Source: Pseudomonas campi
GTDB lineage: Bacteria > Pseudomonadota > Gammaproteobacteria > Pseudomonadales > Pseudomonadaceae
Direction of reading: 5' to 3'
NCBI RefSeq assembly: GCF_013200955.2
Contig: NZ_CP053697.2
Location: 434,001 to 498,000, forward strand
DNA: 64,000 bases
Shown here: positions 1 to 9,631 of the stretch, in pieces
Layout of the letters: each line of letters begins with the position of its first letter
How positions within the stretch are numbered: position 1 is the stretch's first letter
Notes under the pieces: generated by a model
Seen by the model: only the letters and a program-made list of their open reading frames with translations
What the model was told of the DNA's origin: nothing
Databases searched by the model: none
Translations under genes and position numbers: made by a program

Positions 1-166
1 CGGCAAAGACGAAACCATCGCCCTGGTGCCGCCGATCAAGTTCACCCTTGAGCAGGCCCTGGAATTCATCGATGACGACGAACTGGTGGAAGTCACGCCG
101 AAGTCGATCCGTCTGCGCAAGAAGTTCCTCAGCGAAACCGACCGCAAGCGCCACAGCAAGAAGTAA
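1..166 (+). CDS. typA: TypA/BipA ribosome-associated GTPase, C-terminal end only
   Basis: The reading frame is open from base 2 and ends with TAA at 164-166, giving the last 54 residues of a protein whose start lies outside the window. The tail contains [11 protein letters not shown] followed by [10 protein letters not shown] and a Lys/Arg-rich end, which is the characteristic C-terminus of TypA (BipA), a translational GTPase that binds the 70S ribosome and supports growth under stress and at low temperature. The GTPase domain is not visible, so the call rests on this tail only. A strong terminator follows directly. Confidence 0.88.
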   Translation, partial: GKDETIALVPPIKFTLEQALEFIDDDELVEVTPKSIRLRKKFLSETDRKRHSKK

Positions 167-186
167 CTTCTAGCTGAGCTGTCCCC

Positions 187-228
187 AACGCCCCCGCCGG
201 CCCAGCCTGCGGGGGCGTTGTCGTTTTT
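187..228 (+). terminator. Rho-independent terminator of typA
   Basis: A GC-rich inverted repeat (aacgcccccgc at 187-197, gcgggggcgtt at 209-219) is followed by a T-rich run ending in five T at 224-228. It lies 21 bases after the typA stop and has the right form to end that transcript. Confidence 0.9.
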
Positions 229-409
229 GCGCGGGAAAAGCGCCGCATGACGCATTTATGCAGGTTAGTGGCGCATTGCTTCTATCGTTTCACTCATGAA
301 GTCGGCGAGGCTGGCGATAGCTATCGAATAGTCTCGGGGTGTGCAGCGCCTGGCTCGGCAATTGCTGGCTCCAGCGCTCCGCAGGTTCGTCTGATTGAGG
401 AGTTCGGCG

Positions 410-2470
410 ATGAACGCGTTATTGAAGCCGGGGATGCGCACGCTCGAGCGCTTCCGTTTCGCCCGCAAGTTCCAGTTGCTGGCGCTGATGTTCATCCTGC
501 CGCTGGCTTATGCCGCCTGGGTGATTGGCCAGACCTACCTGGAGAAGCTCTGGGTGGTCGATGGCGAGCGCTCTGGGGTGCGTCAGTTGCAGGCGCTGGA
601 TCGGGTCGAACTGGCGCTGGTGGCCCAGCGCAACCTGAGCGCGCGCTGGAAGGCCACCGAGCGTAATCGCCAAGCCAGTGCCGAGTCCCAGGCCGCGCTG
701 ACCCGCCTGCAGCAGGGCGAGGCGGGCCTGGATGAGGCGCTGCAGCAGCTGCAGCAGGTGCTTGCTGACGAGGCTGCCAGCAGCCATGTCACGGAGCGCC
801 TGCAGACTCTGCAGGGCCTACGCGAGGGCCTCGGTGGCCAGGCGCTGAGCAGCGTCGGCTGGTGGCCGGATGCCTATGACCGGTTCACCCTGGCCTTGCA
901 GCAGCTGGTCAGCCTGCGTGAGCAGATCGCCACCGAGAGCGGGCTGATTCTCGATCCCTGGCTGGAAACCTACCTGCTGATGCAGATGTCCACCCAGGGC
1001 GCGCCGCGCCTGCAACAGCAACTGGGGGTGCTGGCCAGCGTGGGCCAGGGCGCGGTAGCCGCCGGCCAGTTCAGCCTGCAGAGCCGTTTGCAGCTCCGTG
1101 AGATCCGCAGCGCCACCGGCGAGTCGCGCCTGCAGCTGGGCAAGTTCGGCGAAAACCTCGAGGGCAAGCTGCCCAAGTCGCTGGCGGCCTGGAAGGAAAG
1201 CTATGCACAGAGCCTGGCCGGGCTCGACGGCTGGCTCCAGCAGCTCGATCAGAAGATGTATGGCGATGGCGGCATCAGCCTCGACGTGGCCAGTTTCGAG
1301 CAGGGCATGGATGCCACCCAGGCGCATATCGCCCGCCTGCAGGAGGCGACCCTGGCGGCGCTCGACCAGCGCCTGCAGCAGTATCGGGCGCAGGCCCTGC
1401 GTGCGCTGATTCTGACCCTCGGCGCCTTCACGACCATGGTGGTGCTGGCGCTGTATGCCTTGCTCTGCCTGCAGGCTTCGATCCGCGCCAGTGCCGCGCG
1501 CATCACGGCGCTGGCGCAGCAGTTGCGCGATGGCGACCTGCGCAGCCATGTCACCGTGCATGGCCAGGATGAGCTGGCGCTGATCGGTGTGGCGCTCAAC
1601 GACGCGGTGGCGCAGTTGCGTGGTTCGTTGCAGGGGGTCAACCAGGAGACGGCCGAGCTGGGCGATACGGTCGTTGTGCTTAGCGACCAGGCCCAGGTGG
1701 CGCTGCGTGCGGTGGAACAGCAACAACAGCAGGTCAGTCAGATCGCCGCGGCCGCCACGCAGATGGCTGCCACCGCGCAGAGCGTGGCGGAGAACTGCGA
1801 GATGGCCGCCCAGGATGCCACCCAGACCCGTCATGTGGCTGAGGCCAGCAACCAGCGCAGCGTGCAGACCACGGCCAGCATGCATCAGCTGACCCGTCAG
1901 CTCGGCGATGCCGCCACGGCACTCGGCGAGCTGCGTGAACAGGCGCAGCAGATCAACCGGGTGGTCGATGTGATCAAGGGCATCGCCGAGCAGACCAATC
2001 TGCTCGCCCTCAACGCGGCTATCGAAGCGGCGCGGGCCGGCGAGCAGGGCCGCGGCTTCGCCGTAGTCGCCGATGAAGTGCGCAGCCTGTCGCAACGCAC
2101 CCAGGAGTCGACCCGCGAGATCAGCGCCACGGTGGAAAGCCTGCAGCGTGTGGCCGTGCAGTCGGTTGAATTGATGCAGGCGGCTTGCGGCCAGGCCGAG
2201 GTGGATGCCGGAGCGGTCACCGAGCTGGGCGAGCACCTGGGCGAGATCGCCAGTGCCGTGCAGCGGGTCAGCGACATGCTCACCCAGATCGCCACGGCGG
2301 TGGAGCAGCAGGCGGCGACGGCCGAGGAGGTCAGCGGCAATATCCAGCAGGTCGACCAGGCCGCCGCGCGCCTACTCGATGGCGCCCAGGCCGTACACGG
2401 CGTGGCCGACCGCCTGAGCGCAGGCAGCCGCAGCCTGGCGCAGAACACCGCACACTTTCATCTGCAGTGA
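410..2470 (+). CDS. Methyl-accepting chemotaxis protein
   Basis: A 686-residue chemoreceptor. A membrane segment at about residues 20-40 is followed by a roughly 290-residue helical periplasmic region with no recognised ligand pocket, a second membrane segment near 330-355, a HAMP-like linker, and a long cytoplasmic coiled coil. The signalling tip contains [19 protein letters not shown] and [12 protein letters not shown], the near-invariant hairpin that binds CheA and CheW. The role is to pass a ligand signal to the flagellar motor through CheA. An ATG at 410 is preceded by gaggag about 8 bases upstream and is preferred over the in-frame TTG at 395. No che genes lie nearby, so it is an orphan receptor; the ligand cannot be inferred. 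Confidence 0.93.
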   Translation: MNALLKPGMRTLERFRFARKFQLLALMFILPLAYAAWVIGQTYLEKLWVVDGERSGVRQLQALDRVELALVAQRNLSARWKATERNRQASAESQAALTRLQQGEAGLDEALQQLQQVLADEAASSHVTERLQTLQGLREGLGGQALSSVGWWPDAYDRFTLALQQLVSLREQIATESGLILDPWLETYLLMQMSTQGAPRLQQQLGVLASVGQGAVAAGQFSLQSRLQLREIRSATGESRLQLGKFGENLEGKLPKSLAAWKESYAQSLAGLDGWLQQLDQKMYGDGGISLDVASFEQGMDATQAHIARLQEATLAALDQRLQQYRAQALRALILTLGAFTTMVVLALYALLCLQASIRASAARITALAQQLRDGDLRSHVTVHGQDELALIGVALNDAVAQLRGSLQGVNQETAELGDTVVVLSDQAQVALRAVEQQQQQVSQIAAAATQMAATAQSVAENCEMAAQDATQTRHVAEASNQRSVQTTASMHQLTRQLGDAATALGELREQAQQINRVVDVIKGIAEQTNLLALNAAIEAARAGEQGRGFAVVADEVRSLSQRTQESTREISATVESLQRVAVQSVELMQAACGQAEVDAGAVTELGEHLGEIASAVQRVSDMLTQIATAVEQQAATAEEVSGNIQQVDQAAARLLDGAQAVHGVADRLSAGSRSLAQNTAHFHLQ

Positions 2471-2567
2471 GCACAGCGGTATTTGACGAACTTTTCACGG
2501 CTGACCGCGCACAGTGAGCAGATAGGCCGGCAATTCCCGGCGATCGACTGCGTAGGGCTGGGCGGCA

Positions 2568-4349
2568 ATGGCGGTAACTGAGCGGGTGGCGATGAAGCGG
2601 GCGGGTATCGACTGGGCCGGCCTGGGCTGGATGTACCTGTTCTTCTGGTATTTCTCCGGGGTGACGCATTTGCTCATCCTGCTGGGTGATGGCGCCGGTT
2701 TCAGTGGTTTCCGTCAGGCCTTGCTGATGAGCACGATCTGGCTGGCGCCCTTGCTGCTTTTTCCGCAACGCGCGCGGCTTTTCGCTGCCGTTCTCGGTGC
2801 AGTGCTGTGGCTGTCTTCACTGGTTGCCTTTGGCTACTTCCTGATCTACGGCCAGGAGTTCTCGCAGAGCGTGATCTTCATCATGTTCGAGTCGAACGTG
2901 AGCGAAGGCAGTGAGTACATGGCGCATTACTTCGCCTGGTGGATGGTTCCGGCCTTCCTCGCCTACGGTCTCGGCGCCCTGCTGCTATGGCGCCGTCTGC
3001 GCCCGGTGCATCTACCGTCGCGCTTGCGGGTCGCCGCGCCGCTGATGGTGCTGACGCTGGTGCTGGGCTATCCACTGAGCAAGGAGTACGTGGAGAAGGA
3101 CCGCTGGAGCGAGGCGGTCGAGCACTTGCAAACCCGCATGCAGCCAGCAGTCCCCTGGCAACTGGTGGTCGGCTATGGCAAGTATCGTGAGCAGTTGGAG
3201 CAGATGCAGTCTTGGCTGGCCAGTAACGCGGCGGTGCCGCCATTGCGCAATCTCCAGGATCTGGCCGGCAGCCCGCCAGCGACCCTGGTTCTGGTGATCG
3301 GCGAGTCGACCAATCGCCAACGTATGAGTCTGTACGGCTACCCACGGCAGACCACACCGGAGCTGGATGCCCTGCGCGAGCAGCTGGATGTGTTCGACAA
3401 TGTGGTTACCCCGCGGCCCTATACCATCGAAGCCCTGCAGCAGGTGCTGACCTTTGCCGACCAGCAGAACCCTGACGCCTACCTGAGTACGCCATCGGTG
3501 CTCAACATGATGAAGCAGGCCGGCTACAAGACTTTCTGGATTACCAACCAGCAGACACTGACCGAGCGCAACACCATGCTCACCACCTTCTCCAAGCAGG
3601 CGGACGAGCAGGTTTATCTGAACAACAACCGCAACCAGAACGCCCGCCAGTACGACGGCGATGTGCTGGCGCCTTTCGACAAGATGCTCGCCGACCCGGC
3701 ACCACGTAAATTCATCGTGGTGCACCTGCTTGGCACGCACATGCGCTACCGCTTCCGCTATCCCGAGAGCTTCGAGCGTTTCAGCGATGCGCAAGGCGTG
3801 CCGGCCACGGTCACCGAGGATCAGTTGCCGACCTACAACAGCTACGACAATGCCGTGCTGTACAACGATCATGTGGTTTCCAGCCTGATCAAGAATCTCG
3901 ACAGCCAGCAGCAGCGCAGCTTCCTGCTCTACCTGTCTGACCATGGTGAAGCGGTGTTTGATGCCCCGGCTGCCGATATCCTCGGGCGTAACGAAGGGCG
4001 GCCTACTGCGCCGATGTACACCGTGCCGTTCATCCTCTGGCGTTCCCCGCAGTGGCGCGAGAGTGACCCACGCGGTTTTGCCGATGTGCTGGGACGGCCC
4101 TACAGCAGCGAGCATTTCATCCACACCCTGGCGGATCTGGCCCACTTGCGCTTTGACGAGTATGAGCCGAGCAAGAGCCTGGTCAGTGCTCAGTTCCAGG
4201 CGCGCCCGCTACTGATTGGCGATCCGCTGAAACCTAAGAGCCTGATTGATTTCAGCCTGATTCGCCCGAAGGCCAAGGTGCAGGCTGCCGGCCTGGTACA
4301 GGCTGATCGTGTGCCAGCGGCCAAGGAAAAGGCTGCGGCGGAGCTGTAA
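2568..4349 (+). CDS. Phosphoethanolamine transferase, CptA/EptA-like (inner membrane)
   Basis: 593 residues with about five N-terminal membrane segments (roughly 20-190) and a periplasmic alkaline-phosphatase-fold domain. The nucleophile region reads LVIGESTNRQRMSLYGYPRQ and a later SDHGEAVFD supplies conserved metal ligands, matching the family that moves phosphoethanolamine from phosphatidylethanolamine onto lipopolysaccharide. The length and the MSLYGYP sequence fit the CptA branch (heptose phosphate target) better than EptA (lipid A), but the acceptor is inference. Two ATG starts (2568 and 2592) are possible and neither has a strong ribosome site. It stands alone between the chemoreceptor and the HAF protein. 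Confidence 0.85.
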   Translation: MAVTERVAMKRAGIDWAGLGWMYLFFWYFSGVTHLLILLGDGAGFSGFRQALLMSTIWLAPLLLFPQRARLFAAVLGAVLWLSSLVAFGYFLIYGQEFSQSVIFIMFESNVSEGSEYMAHYFAWWMVPAFLAYGLGALLLWRRLRPVHLPSRLRVAAPLMVLTLVLGYPLSKEYVEKDRWSEAVEHLQTRMQPAVPWQLVVGYGKYREQLEQMQSWLASNAAVPPLRNLQDLAGSPPATLVLVIGESTNRQRMSLYGYPRQTTPELDALREQLDVFDNVVTPRPYTIEALQQVLTFADQQNPDAYLSTPSVLNMMKQAGYKTFWITNQQTLTERNTMLTTFSKQADEQVYLNNNRNQNARQYDGDVLAPFDKMLADPAPRKFIVVHLLGTHMRYRFRYPESFERFSDAQGVPATVTEDQLPTYNSYDNAVLYNDHVVSSLIKNLDSQQQRSFLLYLSDHGEAVFDAPAADILGRNEGRPTAPMYTVPFILWRSPQWRESDPRGFADVLGRPYSSEHFIHTLADLAHLRFDEYEPSKSLVSAQFQARPLLIGDPLKPKSLIDFSLIRPKAKVQAAGLVQADRVPAAKEKAAAEL

Positions 4350-4571
4350 CGGCGTTTCTAATGTCCATCGGGCTACCGTTCGGCGGCCCGGCTGCCGCAA
4401 TGTCGACAAAGTCCCCCGCAGGCCGGGCGCGCCCTTGACTGCAGAGATTTTGCGGCACTTAATCAAGCCAGACCACTTGCTTGAAAGTGGCAGGTAATAC
4501 CTCTCTCCCAATTCTGGCCCCGTGCCCTTGCTCATCTGCCCTCACATGCTTTGCATTGGGGTACATGTGTC

Positions 4572-5627
4572 ATGTCCAGCGTCTTCAAACCGACTGCAGT
4601 CACCATCGGCATCGCGCTCGTGGTGCTCGCGCAACATGCCTCAGCCCAGTTCTATGCCCTGATCGATCTCGGCAGCCTGGTGCCCAACTCCTACAGTGTG
4701 CCGCACAGCCTCAACGAGAATGCCGATGTGGTCGGCTACAGCTATGCCGGGTTCGGCGCCCATGCCTTTGCCTGGACGGCGGCCGGTGGCATCTTCGACC
4801 TCGGCACCCTGGGCGGCAATACCAGCTACGCCTATGGCATCAATGACCAGCAGCAGGTGGTCGGCTATGGTCTGCAGGGCAGCAGCGAGCAGGCCTTCAT
4901 CTGGTCAGCTGCGACCGGCATGCAACTGCTCGGCACCCTGGGCGGCGCCACCAGCAATGCCCGCGAAATCAACAATGCCGGGCAGGTGGCCGGTTACAGC
5001 CAGATCAGTACGGGCAAGAGCCGCGCCTATCTCTGGACGGCCGAAACCGGCATGCAGAATCTCGGCACCCTCGGCACGGCCAGCAGCAACAGCTACGCCA
5101 CCGGTATCAACGACAGTGGACAGGTCGCCGGTTTCAGCAATATCGGTCCGTTTACCCACGCCTTTCGCTGGGACAGTGCCCAGGGCATGCAGGATCTCGG
5201 CACCCTGGATGGCGGAAAGAGCTACGGCAAGGCGATCAGCAACAACGGCAGCGTGGTCGGCTACGCCACGGCGGGGGGCGTCGAACATGCCTTCCTGTGG
5301 ACACCCGCCACGGGTATGCAGGACCTGGGCACCCTGGGCGGCAACAACAGCTACGCCAAGGGCGTCAATGACAGTGGCAGCGTGGTCGGCCAGAGCGATA
5401 CGGCCACCACGGCCCAGGGCTTTGTCTGGAGCCAGGCCGAGGGTATGCGCAACCTCAACGCGCTATTACCCGATGCTCATGGTTGGACTGTCGAGGCGGC
5501 GCTGGGGATCAACGAGCGCGGCGTTATCACCGCCCTCGGTCGCGACACAGGCGGGCGCACCCATGCGCTGTTGCTGGCGCCTTTGCTCGATGAACAGCCC
5601 GCCGCCGAAGAGCCGCCAGCAGAGTAA
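4572..5627 (+). CDS. Secreted HAF-repeat protein
   Basis: 351 residues with a signal peptide (hydrophobic core ending HASA, cleaved before QF). The rest is about seven tandem repeats of roughly 45 residues of the form ATGMQxLGTLGGxxSxAxxINxxGQVVGYS, the pattern of the 'extracellular repeat, HAF family' proteins, probably a beta-propeller or solenoid. Function is unknown for the family. The ATG at 4572 with a preceding tggggtac is chosen because it gives a clean signal peptide; a TTG lies 21 bases upstream. The gene ends 13 bases from the convergent end of the alginate operon, so the two may share termination. A role with the exopolysaccharide is only a positional guess. Confidence 0.82.
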   Translation: MSSVFKPTAVTIGIALVVLAQHASAQFYALIDLGSLVPNSYSVPHSLNENADVVGYSYAGFGAHAFAWTAAGGIFDLGTLGGNTSYAYGINDQQQVVGYGLQGSSEQAFIWSAATGMQLLGTLGGATSNAREINNAGQVAGYSQISTGKSRAYLWTAETGMQNLGTLGTASSNSYATGINDSGQVAGFSNIGPFTHAFRWDSAQGMQDLGTLDGGKSYGKAISNNGSVVGYATAGGVEHAFLWTPATGMQDLGTLGGNNSYAKGVNDSGSVVGQSDTATTAQGFVWSQAEGMRNLNALLPDAHGWTVEAALGINERGVITALGRDTGGRTHALLLAPLLDEQPAAEEPPAE

Positions 5628-5640
5628 GCACCTCGGGCTG

Positions 5641-7131
5641 TTAGCCCTGCGTACAGTGGCTGACCTGCGGTTGCGGGATGATCGGCAGGTCCGTGCTGGT
5701 GAGCAGCAGGCGGGCGAAGCAGCCCTGCTTGAGCGTGGTTTCCAGCAGCAGGCTCTGCACCGCCTGCAGGTCGCCTGCCAGCAGCGCCTGGTTGACCGCT
5801 ACGCCCTGGAAACGGTTGCCGCCCAATTGCAGCTGGCGCACGCCTTCGCTGCGGATCATCGACTTGCCACTGCTGGCCAACTGGTTGTCGAACAGGCCGA
5901 TCTCGCCCTGCTGCGCCTGGCTGCCGCGCAGGCTGATGGCGTAGTCCGGCGAGGCGCTGATGCGGTTGGCGACGATCAGCGCGGCGTCGAGGTTCTCGCC
6001 GTCGATACCGCTGCCGGTGCTGTTGGCGATCAAGTTACCGGCCAGTAGCAGGCGCCCGCCGCTGTGGCCTTGCAGCTGGATGCCGTGGCTGCCGCTGTTG
6101 CCGATCAGGTTGTCGCGCAGGCTCAGCTCGCCCGACTGCGCGCTGACCTCGATGGCGGCCTTGCCGCTGGCGAGGATCAGGTTCTGCGTAACATCGCCGC
6201 TGCTGGCCCCGGCAATGCGGATCGCACTCTGGTTGCGCACGTGTTTGATGCGATTCAGGCGCAGGCTCAGGCGGCTGTCGTGCAGGTCGATGGCGTACTG
6301 CTGCAGGTCGTCGAAACGCGAGTCGTCGATCAGCGCCAGGGCATCGTGCAGCTCGGCGCCGCTGGCCATCTCGCGCAAGCGGCTGTGGCGGATCAGCAGC
6401 CGGGCAGGTGCCACGCCCGCCCCCTGGCTGGCGCTGCGGCGAGTGCTCAAGCCGCGGGTGAGGTGGGCGTTGTAGCCCAGGCGGGTAAGGCTGGAGTCCT
6501 CGATCCAGGTGCTGCTGCCGGCCCAGGCCAGGATGAAGGGACGAAACAGTGCCGGGTCGTCGCTGTCCATGCTGCCGCTCCAGCTCTGCAGTTGGCTGCG
6601 CTGCAGCTGCAGCTGGCCCTGGTTGATCAGCGCGGCGCCACTGCGGCTGTTCAGGTACAGCTGGGTGTCGTTGATCAGCAGGGCGGCCTTGGGTCCGATC
6701 AACAGCGGGTAGCTGAGCAGGTAACCGTCCTTGTGCCGGCGCAGGATCTGCGGGTTCGCCACCGCGCGCTCCAGCTGGGCCAGGTCGATGCTCCCGGCGT
6801 CGATCTGCAGGGCCCGTGGGTGCTGGCTCTGATAGGCGGCGATGACCTTGAACAGGCCGCTACCGACCAACGGCTCGAATGGCCAGCTGCCGCTCTGGGC
6901 GGAGAACAGCGGTGGTTGGCTGACCCGCGCGCGGCCCGCTGGCAGGCTCAACGCCAGTTGCGTGGCCGTCACGCTCGGGCTGTTGCTGGCCAGCAACTCG
7001 GCCAGGGCCTGTTGCTGCGGTTGGCTGGGCAGTGCCTCGATCTGGTGGCGATAGAGGGTCTGCGCCAGCAGCGGTGGAGCCAGCAGCAGGGCGACGAGCA
7101 GTGTGCCGAGGGATGCAGTGAGCCGGGCCAC
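5641..7131 (-). CDS. algG: AlgG-like mannuronan C5-epimerase family protein with altered active site
   Basis: AlgG is the periplasmic right-handed beta-helix enzyme that converts mannuronate to guluronate in the polymer and helps protect it during export. Family features seen are a signal peptide, a LFRPFILAWAGS region matching FRPFLISWGG of P. aeruginosa AlgG, a LGYNA motif, and C-terminal parallel-helix repeats. The catalytic DPHD motif is DLHD here (residues 282-285), and 26 residues further on, where AlgG has the catalytic Arg in VSREV, the sequence reads IAGASSGD. A GTG at 7131 with gcgagg 6-8 bases upstream gives a normal signal peptide and starts 16 bases after algL; an ATG at 7203 would overlap algL. 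The protein (496 residues) is shorter than the 543 of P. aeruginosa. Comparison is from memory of that sequence. Confidence 0.8.
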   Translation of the reverse strand: MARLTASLGTLLVALLLAPPLLAQTLYRHQIEALPSQPQQQALAELLASNSPSVTATQLALSLPAGRARVSQPPLFSAQSGSWPFEPLVGSGLFKVIAAYQSQHPRALQIDAGSIDLAQLERAVANPQILRRHKDGYLLSYPLLIGPKAALLINDTQLYLNSRSGAALINQGQLQLQRSQLQSWSGSMDSDDPALFRPFILAWAGSSTWIEDSSLTRLGYNAHLTRGLSTRRSASQGAGVAPARLLIRHSRLREMASGAELHDALALIDDSRFDDLQQYAIDLHDSRLSLRLNRIKHVRNQSAIRIAGASSGDVTQNLILASGKAAIEVSAQSGELSLRDNLIGNSGSHGIQLQGHSGGRLLLAGNLIANSTGSGIDGENLDAALIVANRISASPDYAISLRGSQAQQGEIGLFDNQLASSGKSMIRSEGVRQLQLGGNRFQGVAVNQALLAGDLQAVQSLLLETTLKQGCFARLLLTSTDLPIIPQPQVSHCTQG

Positions 7132-7147
7132 GGTGGCACCTCGCAGG

Positions 7148-8251
7148 TCAGGGAAGGTTGGGGTAGAGCGGTTTGAGGCGCCCGCCGAGCTGGCCGTAGG
7201 CATCCACGGCGCCGTCTTCGTCCTGGTACAGCTGGCGCGCCAGGGTGTGTTGCGGATAGCGACTGAGGAAGGGCAGTAGCCAGGTCATCTTGTGCGCTGG
7301 CACCGCTTCCTGTTCTTTGCCCTGCAGCTCGCTCAGGGCGTCGGCGTCGAGCACGCTGCGCACGGCGAAGTTGGCCAGTTGCTGCAGTTTGGCGGCATCC
7401 GCCGCGCTCAGACCGGGGCCGTTGCGCTGGCTGGACTCGGCCAGCAGCATCAGCGGCACCAGGGCGTAGTGGGTGTAGTTGGCGGCCAGGCGGCCACGGG
7501 CCAGTTCATTGGGCAGGTAGGCATAGTCGCCCTGGGTGGACGGGGTGATCTGCGCCAGCGCCAGGCGGAAGTTGCGCTCGCCCCAGGCGATATAGGCGGG
7601 CCGCTCCAGCAGCATGCCGGTGGCGGCAACGGCCCAGGCGGCCCAGTAATCGTGGTTGTTGAAATAGGCGAAGCCGGGTTGCTGGCGCGGGCTGTAATCC
7701 TCGATCACCAGCTCGGCCAGGCGCGCCAGCCACTGCTCTTGCTGCGGCGATAGCTGCGGCTGGCCGCCACTCAGGGCCTGGGTCTTGAGCAGGGTGGAGG
7801 CGATGGCTGCCAGCGACCACTTGCGTGCGGCGATCCCGGTCTTGTTGGTCTCGCGGCTTTCCAGGGCGCCGGCCACGGCCCAGGCCTGTAGCCACTGGTC
7901 GAGGCAGGCCAGGGCGACAGTCGCCTGTTGTGGCTTGCTGGCGGCCAGGTAGTAGTCGGCGAACTGCGCCAGGCGCTGGTTGAATGCGGTGAGGTGGGCG
8001 TGCAGTTCCTTCGACTGTTTCGACTGCTTGCCACTCAGGGTCGATTTGCTGGCGTCGCTCTGGTCGTACTTGCTGTCGATCAGCAGCGGCCCGGTATAGG
8101 GCTTGAGCACGGGCTTGGGGCAACTCGCCGCACGGTAGTCGCCGACCTCGGCGCTCAGCGCGCTGGGCTGCGGCGGCCAGATCGACTGTGCCTGGACGCC
8201 GCTGGCGGCGAGGACCAGCAGCGTGCTCAGCGCGCTCAGCTTCAGCGGCAT
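7148..8251 (-). CDS. algL: Alginate lyase AlgL
   Basis: Periplasmic poly-mannuronate lyase that degrades polymer left in the periplasm and is part of the export complex. 367 residues with a signal peptide ending VQA-QS. Motifs shared with AlgL are SKYDQSDASKSTL (Lys61 region), the catalytic FNNHDYWAAW at 197-206, and LPNELARGR followed by an Asn-Tyr-x-His-Tyr segment that keeps the catalytic Arg and Tyr. It therefore looks active, unlike its neighbour AlgG. The start overlaps the end of algX by 10 bases, which suggests translational coupling. Length matches the usual 367. Confidence 0.93.
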   Translation of the reverse strand: MPLKLSALSTLLVLAASGVQAQSIWPPQPSALSAEVGDYRAASCPKPVLKPYTGPLLIDSKYDQSDASKSTLSGKQSKQSKELHAHLTAFNQRLAQFADYYLAASKPQQATVALACLDQWLQAWAVAGALESRETNKTGIAARKWSLAAIASTLLKTQALSGGQPQLSPQQEQWLARLAELVIEDYSPRQQPGFAYFNNHDYWAAWAVAATGMLLERPAYIAWGERNFRLALAQITPSTQGDYAYLPNELARGRLAANYTHYALVPLMLLAESSQRNGPGLSAADAAKLQQLANFAVRSVLDADALSELQGKEQEAVPAHKMTWLLPFLSRYPQHTLARQLYQDEDGAVDAYGQLGGRLKPLYPNLP

Positions 8252-9624
8252 AGCTTGATCTCCACGCTGCCCGGCTCGGTCAGCGCCGCGGTGGGTTCGA
8301 GGAACACCGAGAGCAGGTTGGCGCCGCGAAATTCCTTGGCTTTGCTCAGCTCCAGGTAGAACTGGCCGCCCTCGACGATGGCCTCGCGGCGGTACCAGAC
8401 CTTGTCGCGCTGGCCATTGTCGTAATAGGTGATGATGTAGAAGTCCTTGAGGTTCTTGTCGCTCAGCTTGATATCGAGAAAGCCCGGCAGGTCGGCGAAG
8501 TTCTGCCGCTGGGCGCCGCTGTTGCTGAGGATCTCCAGGCGCTGATCGACCTGCAGCGGTGGCAGCGTGCTCTGCTGGCTAGCCAGTACCTGGCCTTTGC
8601 CGCAGCCGCCCTGGATCGCCGGCAGCAGCTGGCGATACATCAACGGGTCTTCCAGACGGAAGCTGGCCGGCAGCTCCCAGATGATCATCTTCGGCGGTGC
8701 GTCCGGCGAATAGTCGGCCGACTGCAGGTAGTTGAGCAGCGCGCCTTCCTGGCCGGCGCCGGGCAGCGCCAGGTTGAGGATGTCGACGCTGAGGTATTCC
8801 TTGAGGTAGCCGTCGAAGTTGTAGTTCTTGGTCTCGTCGTCGCGGTTGGCCGAGTTGCTGGTGCCGACCAGGATCACCTCTGGAGTCGCCGCCTCCTCGA
8901 ACAGCGCGCTCATGTCGTCGCCTGCCGGCACTGTCTGGAAGCCGCGCACATACTGGAAACCGTAGTTGTTGCCGCAGATGCGCTTCAGCCCGCGGCTCAT
9001 GGTGCCGTCCTTGGGCACCATGACGCTGGGCTCGGTGCGGTAGCTCTTCTTGCTCAGCCCGGCGTAGAACGGCTGCTGCAGCACCGCGTCGGCGACGATG
9101 CGGGCGGTGACCTGGGCGCCGGTTGGTGTCCAGTGGTGGTCACGGCGGAAGAAGTAATCCGGCTGTGGCGGCTTATCCACCAGCGGCAGGATGTCCGGCA
9201 CCAGGGCACCACCGGCGCGCAACTGGCCGAGGAAGGTTTCCAGGTTGCGCCGGGCCAGGGCGTAGTCGAAGCCGTAGGCGCTGTCGGCGCGTACCTTGTC
9301 GCGGTGCATCATGCCGCGGGTCGGTTGCACGGCGATCACCACCTGCACCTGCTTGGCGGCGAAGGCATCGATCAGACGGCGGAACTGCGGCTGCATCTCG
9401 GCCGGGATGCCGAACTGGTTGCTCAGGTCGACCTCGGAACGAAACAGCCAGGTACCTTCGCCGGGGGCGATGTGCTTCATCGCCTTCATGATGCCTTCGG
9501 CATAGTGCGAGGAGTCCGCCAGGCCGGGGCACAGCAGGCATTCCAGGCCGCACTGCTCATCGGCCTGCAGGGTCGGTGTGGCAAGCAGCAGTAAGCTGGC
9601 GATCAGGCGCTGGGCTGTCTTCAT
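8242..9624 (-). CDS. algX: Alginate O-acetyltransferase AlgX
   Basis: Periplasmic SGNH-like protein that transfers acetyl groups directly onto the polymer. 460 residues with a signal peptide. The catalytic Asp-His pair is in FRRDHHWTPTGA (Asp162, His164) and the Ser in VGTSNS (Ser256). The C-terminal carbohydrate-binding module region is present, so the enzyme is full length (474 in P. aeruginosa). It is next to algF here and separated from algG by algL, whereas the canonical order is G-X-L. The start is the ATG at 9624, seven bases after algF. Confidence 0.94.
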   Translation of the reverse strand: MKTAQRLIASLLLLATPTLQADEQCGLECLLCPGLADSSHYAEGIMKAMKHIAPGEGTWLFRSEVDLSNQFGIPAEMQPQFRRLIDAFAAKQVQVVIAVQPTRGMMHRDKVRADSAYGFDYALARRNLETFLGQLRAGGALVPDILPLVDKPPQPDYFFRRDHHWTPTGAQVTARIVADAVLQQPFYAGLSKKSYRTEPSVMVPKDGTMSRGLKRICGNNYGFQYVRGFQTVPAGDDMSALFEEAATPEVILVGTSNSANRDDETKNYNFDGYLKEYLSVDILNLALPGAGQEGALLNYLQSADYSPDAPPKMIIWELPASFRLEDPLMYRQLLPAIQGGCGKGQVLASQQSTLPPLQVDQRLEILSNSGAQRQNFADLPGFLDIKLSDKNLKDFYIITYYDNGQRDKVWYRREAIVEGGQFYLELSKAKEFRGANLLSVFLEPTAALTEPGSVEIKLCR

Positions 9625-9631
9625 GGGCGCT

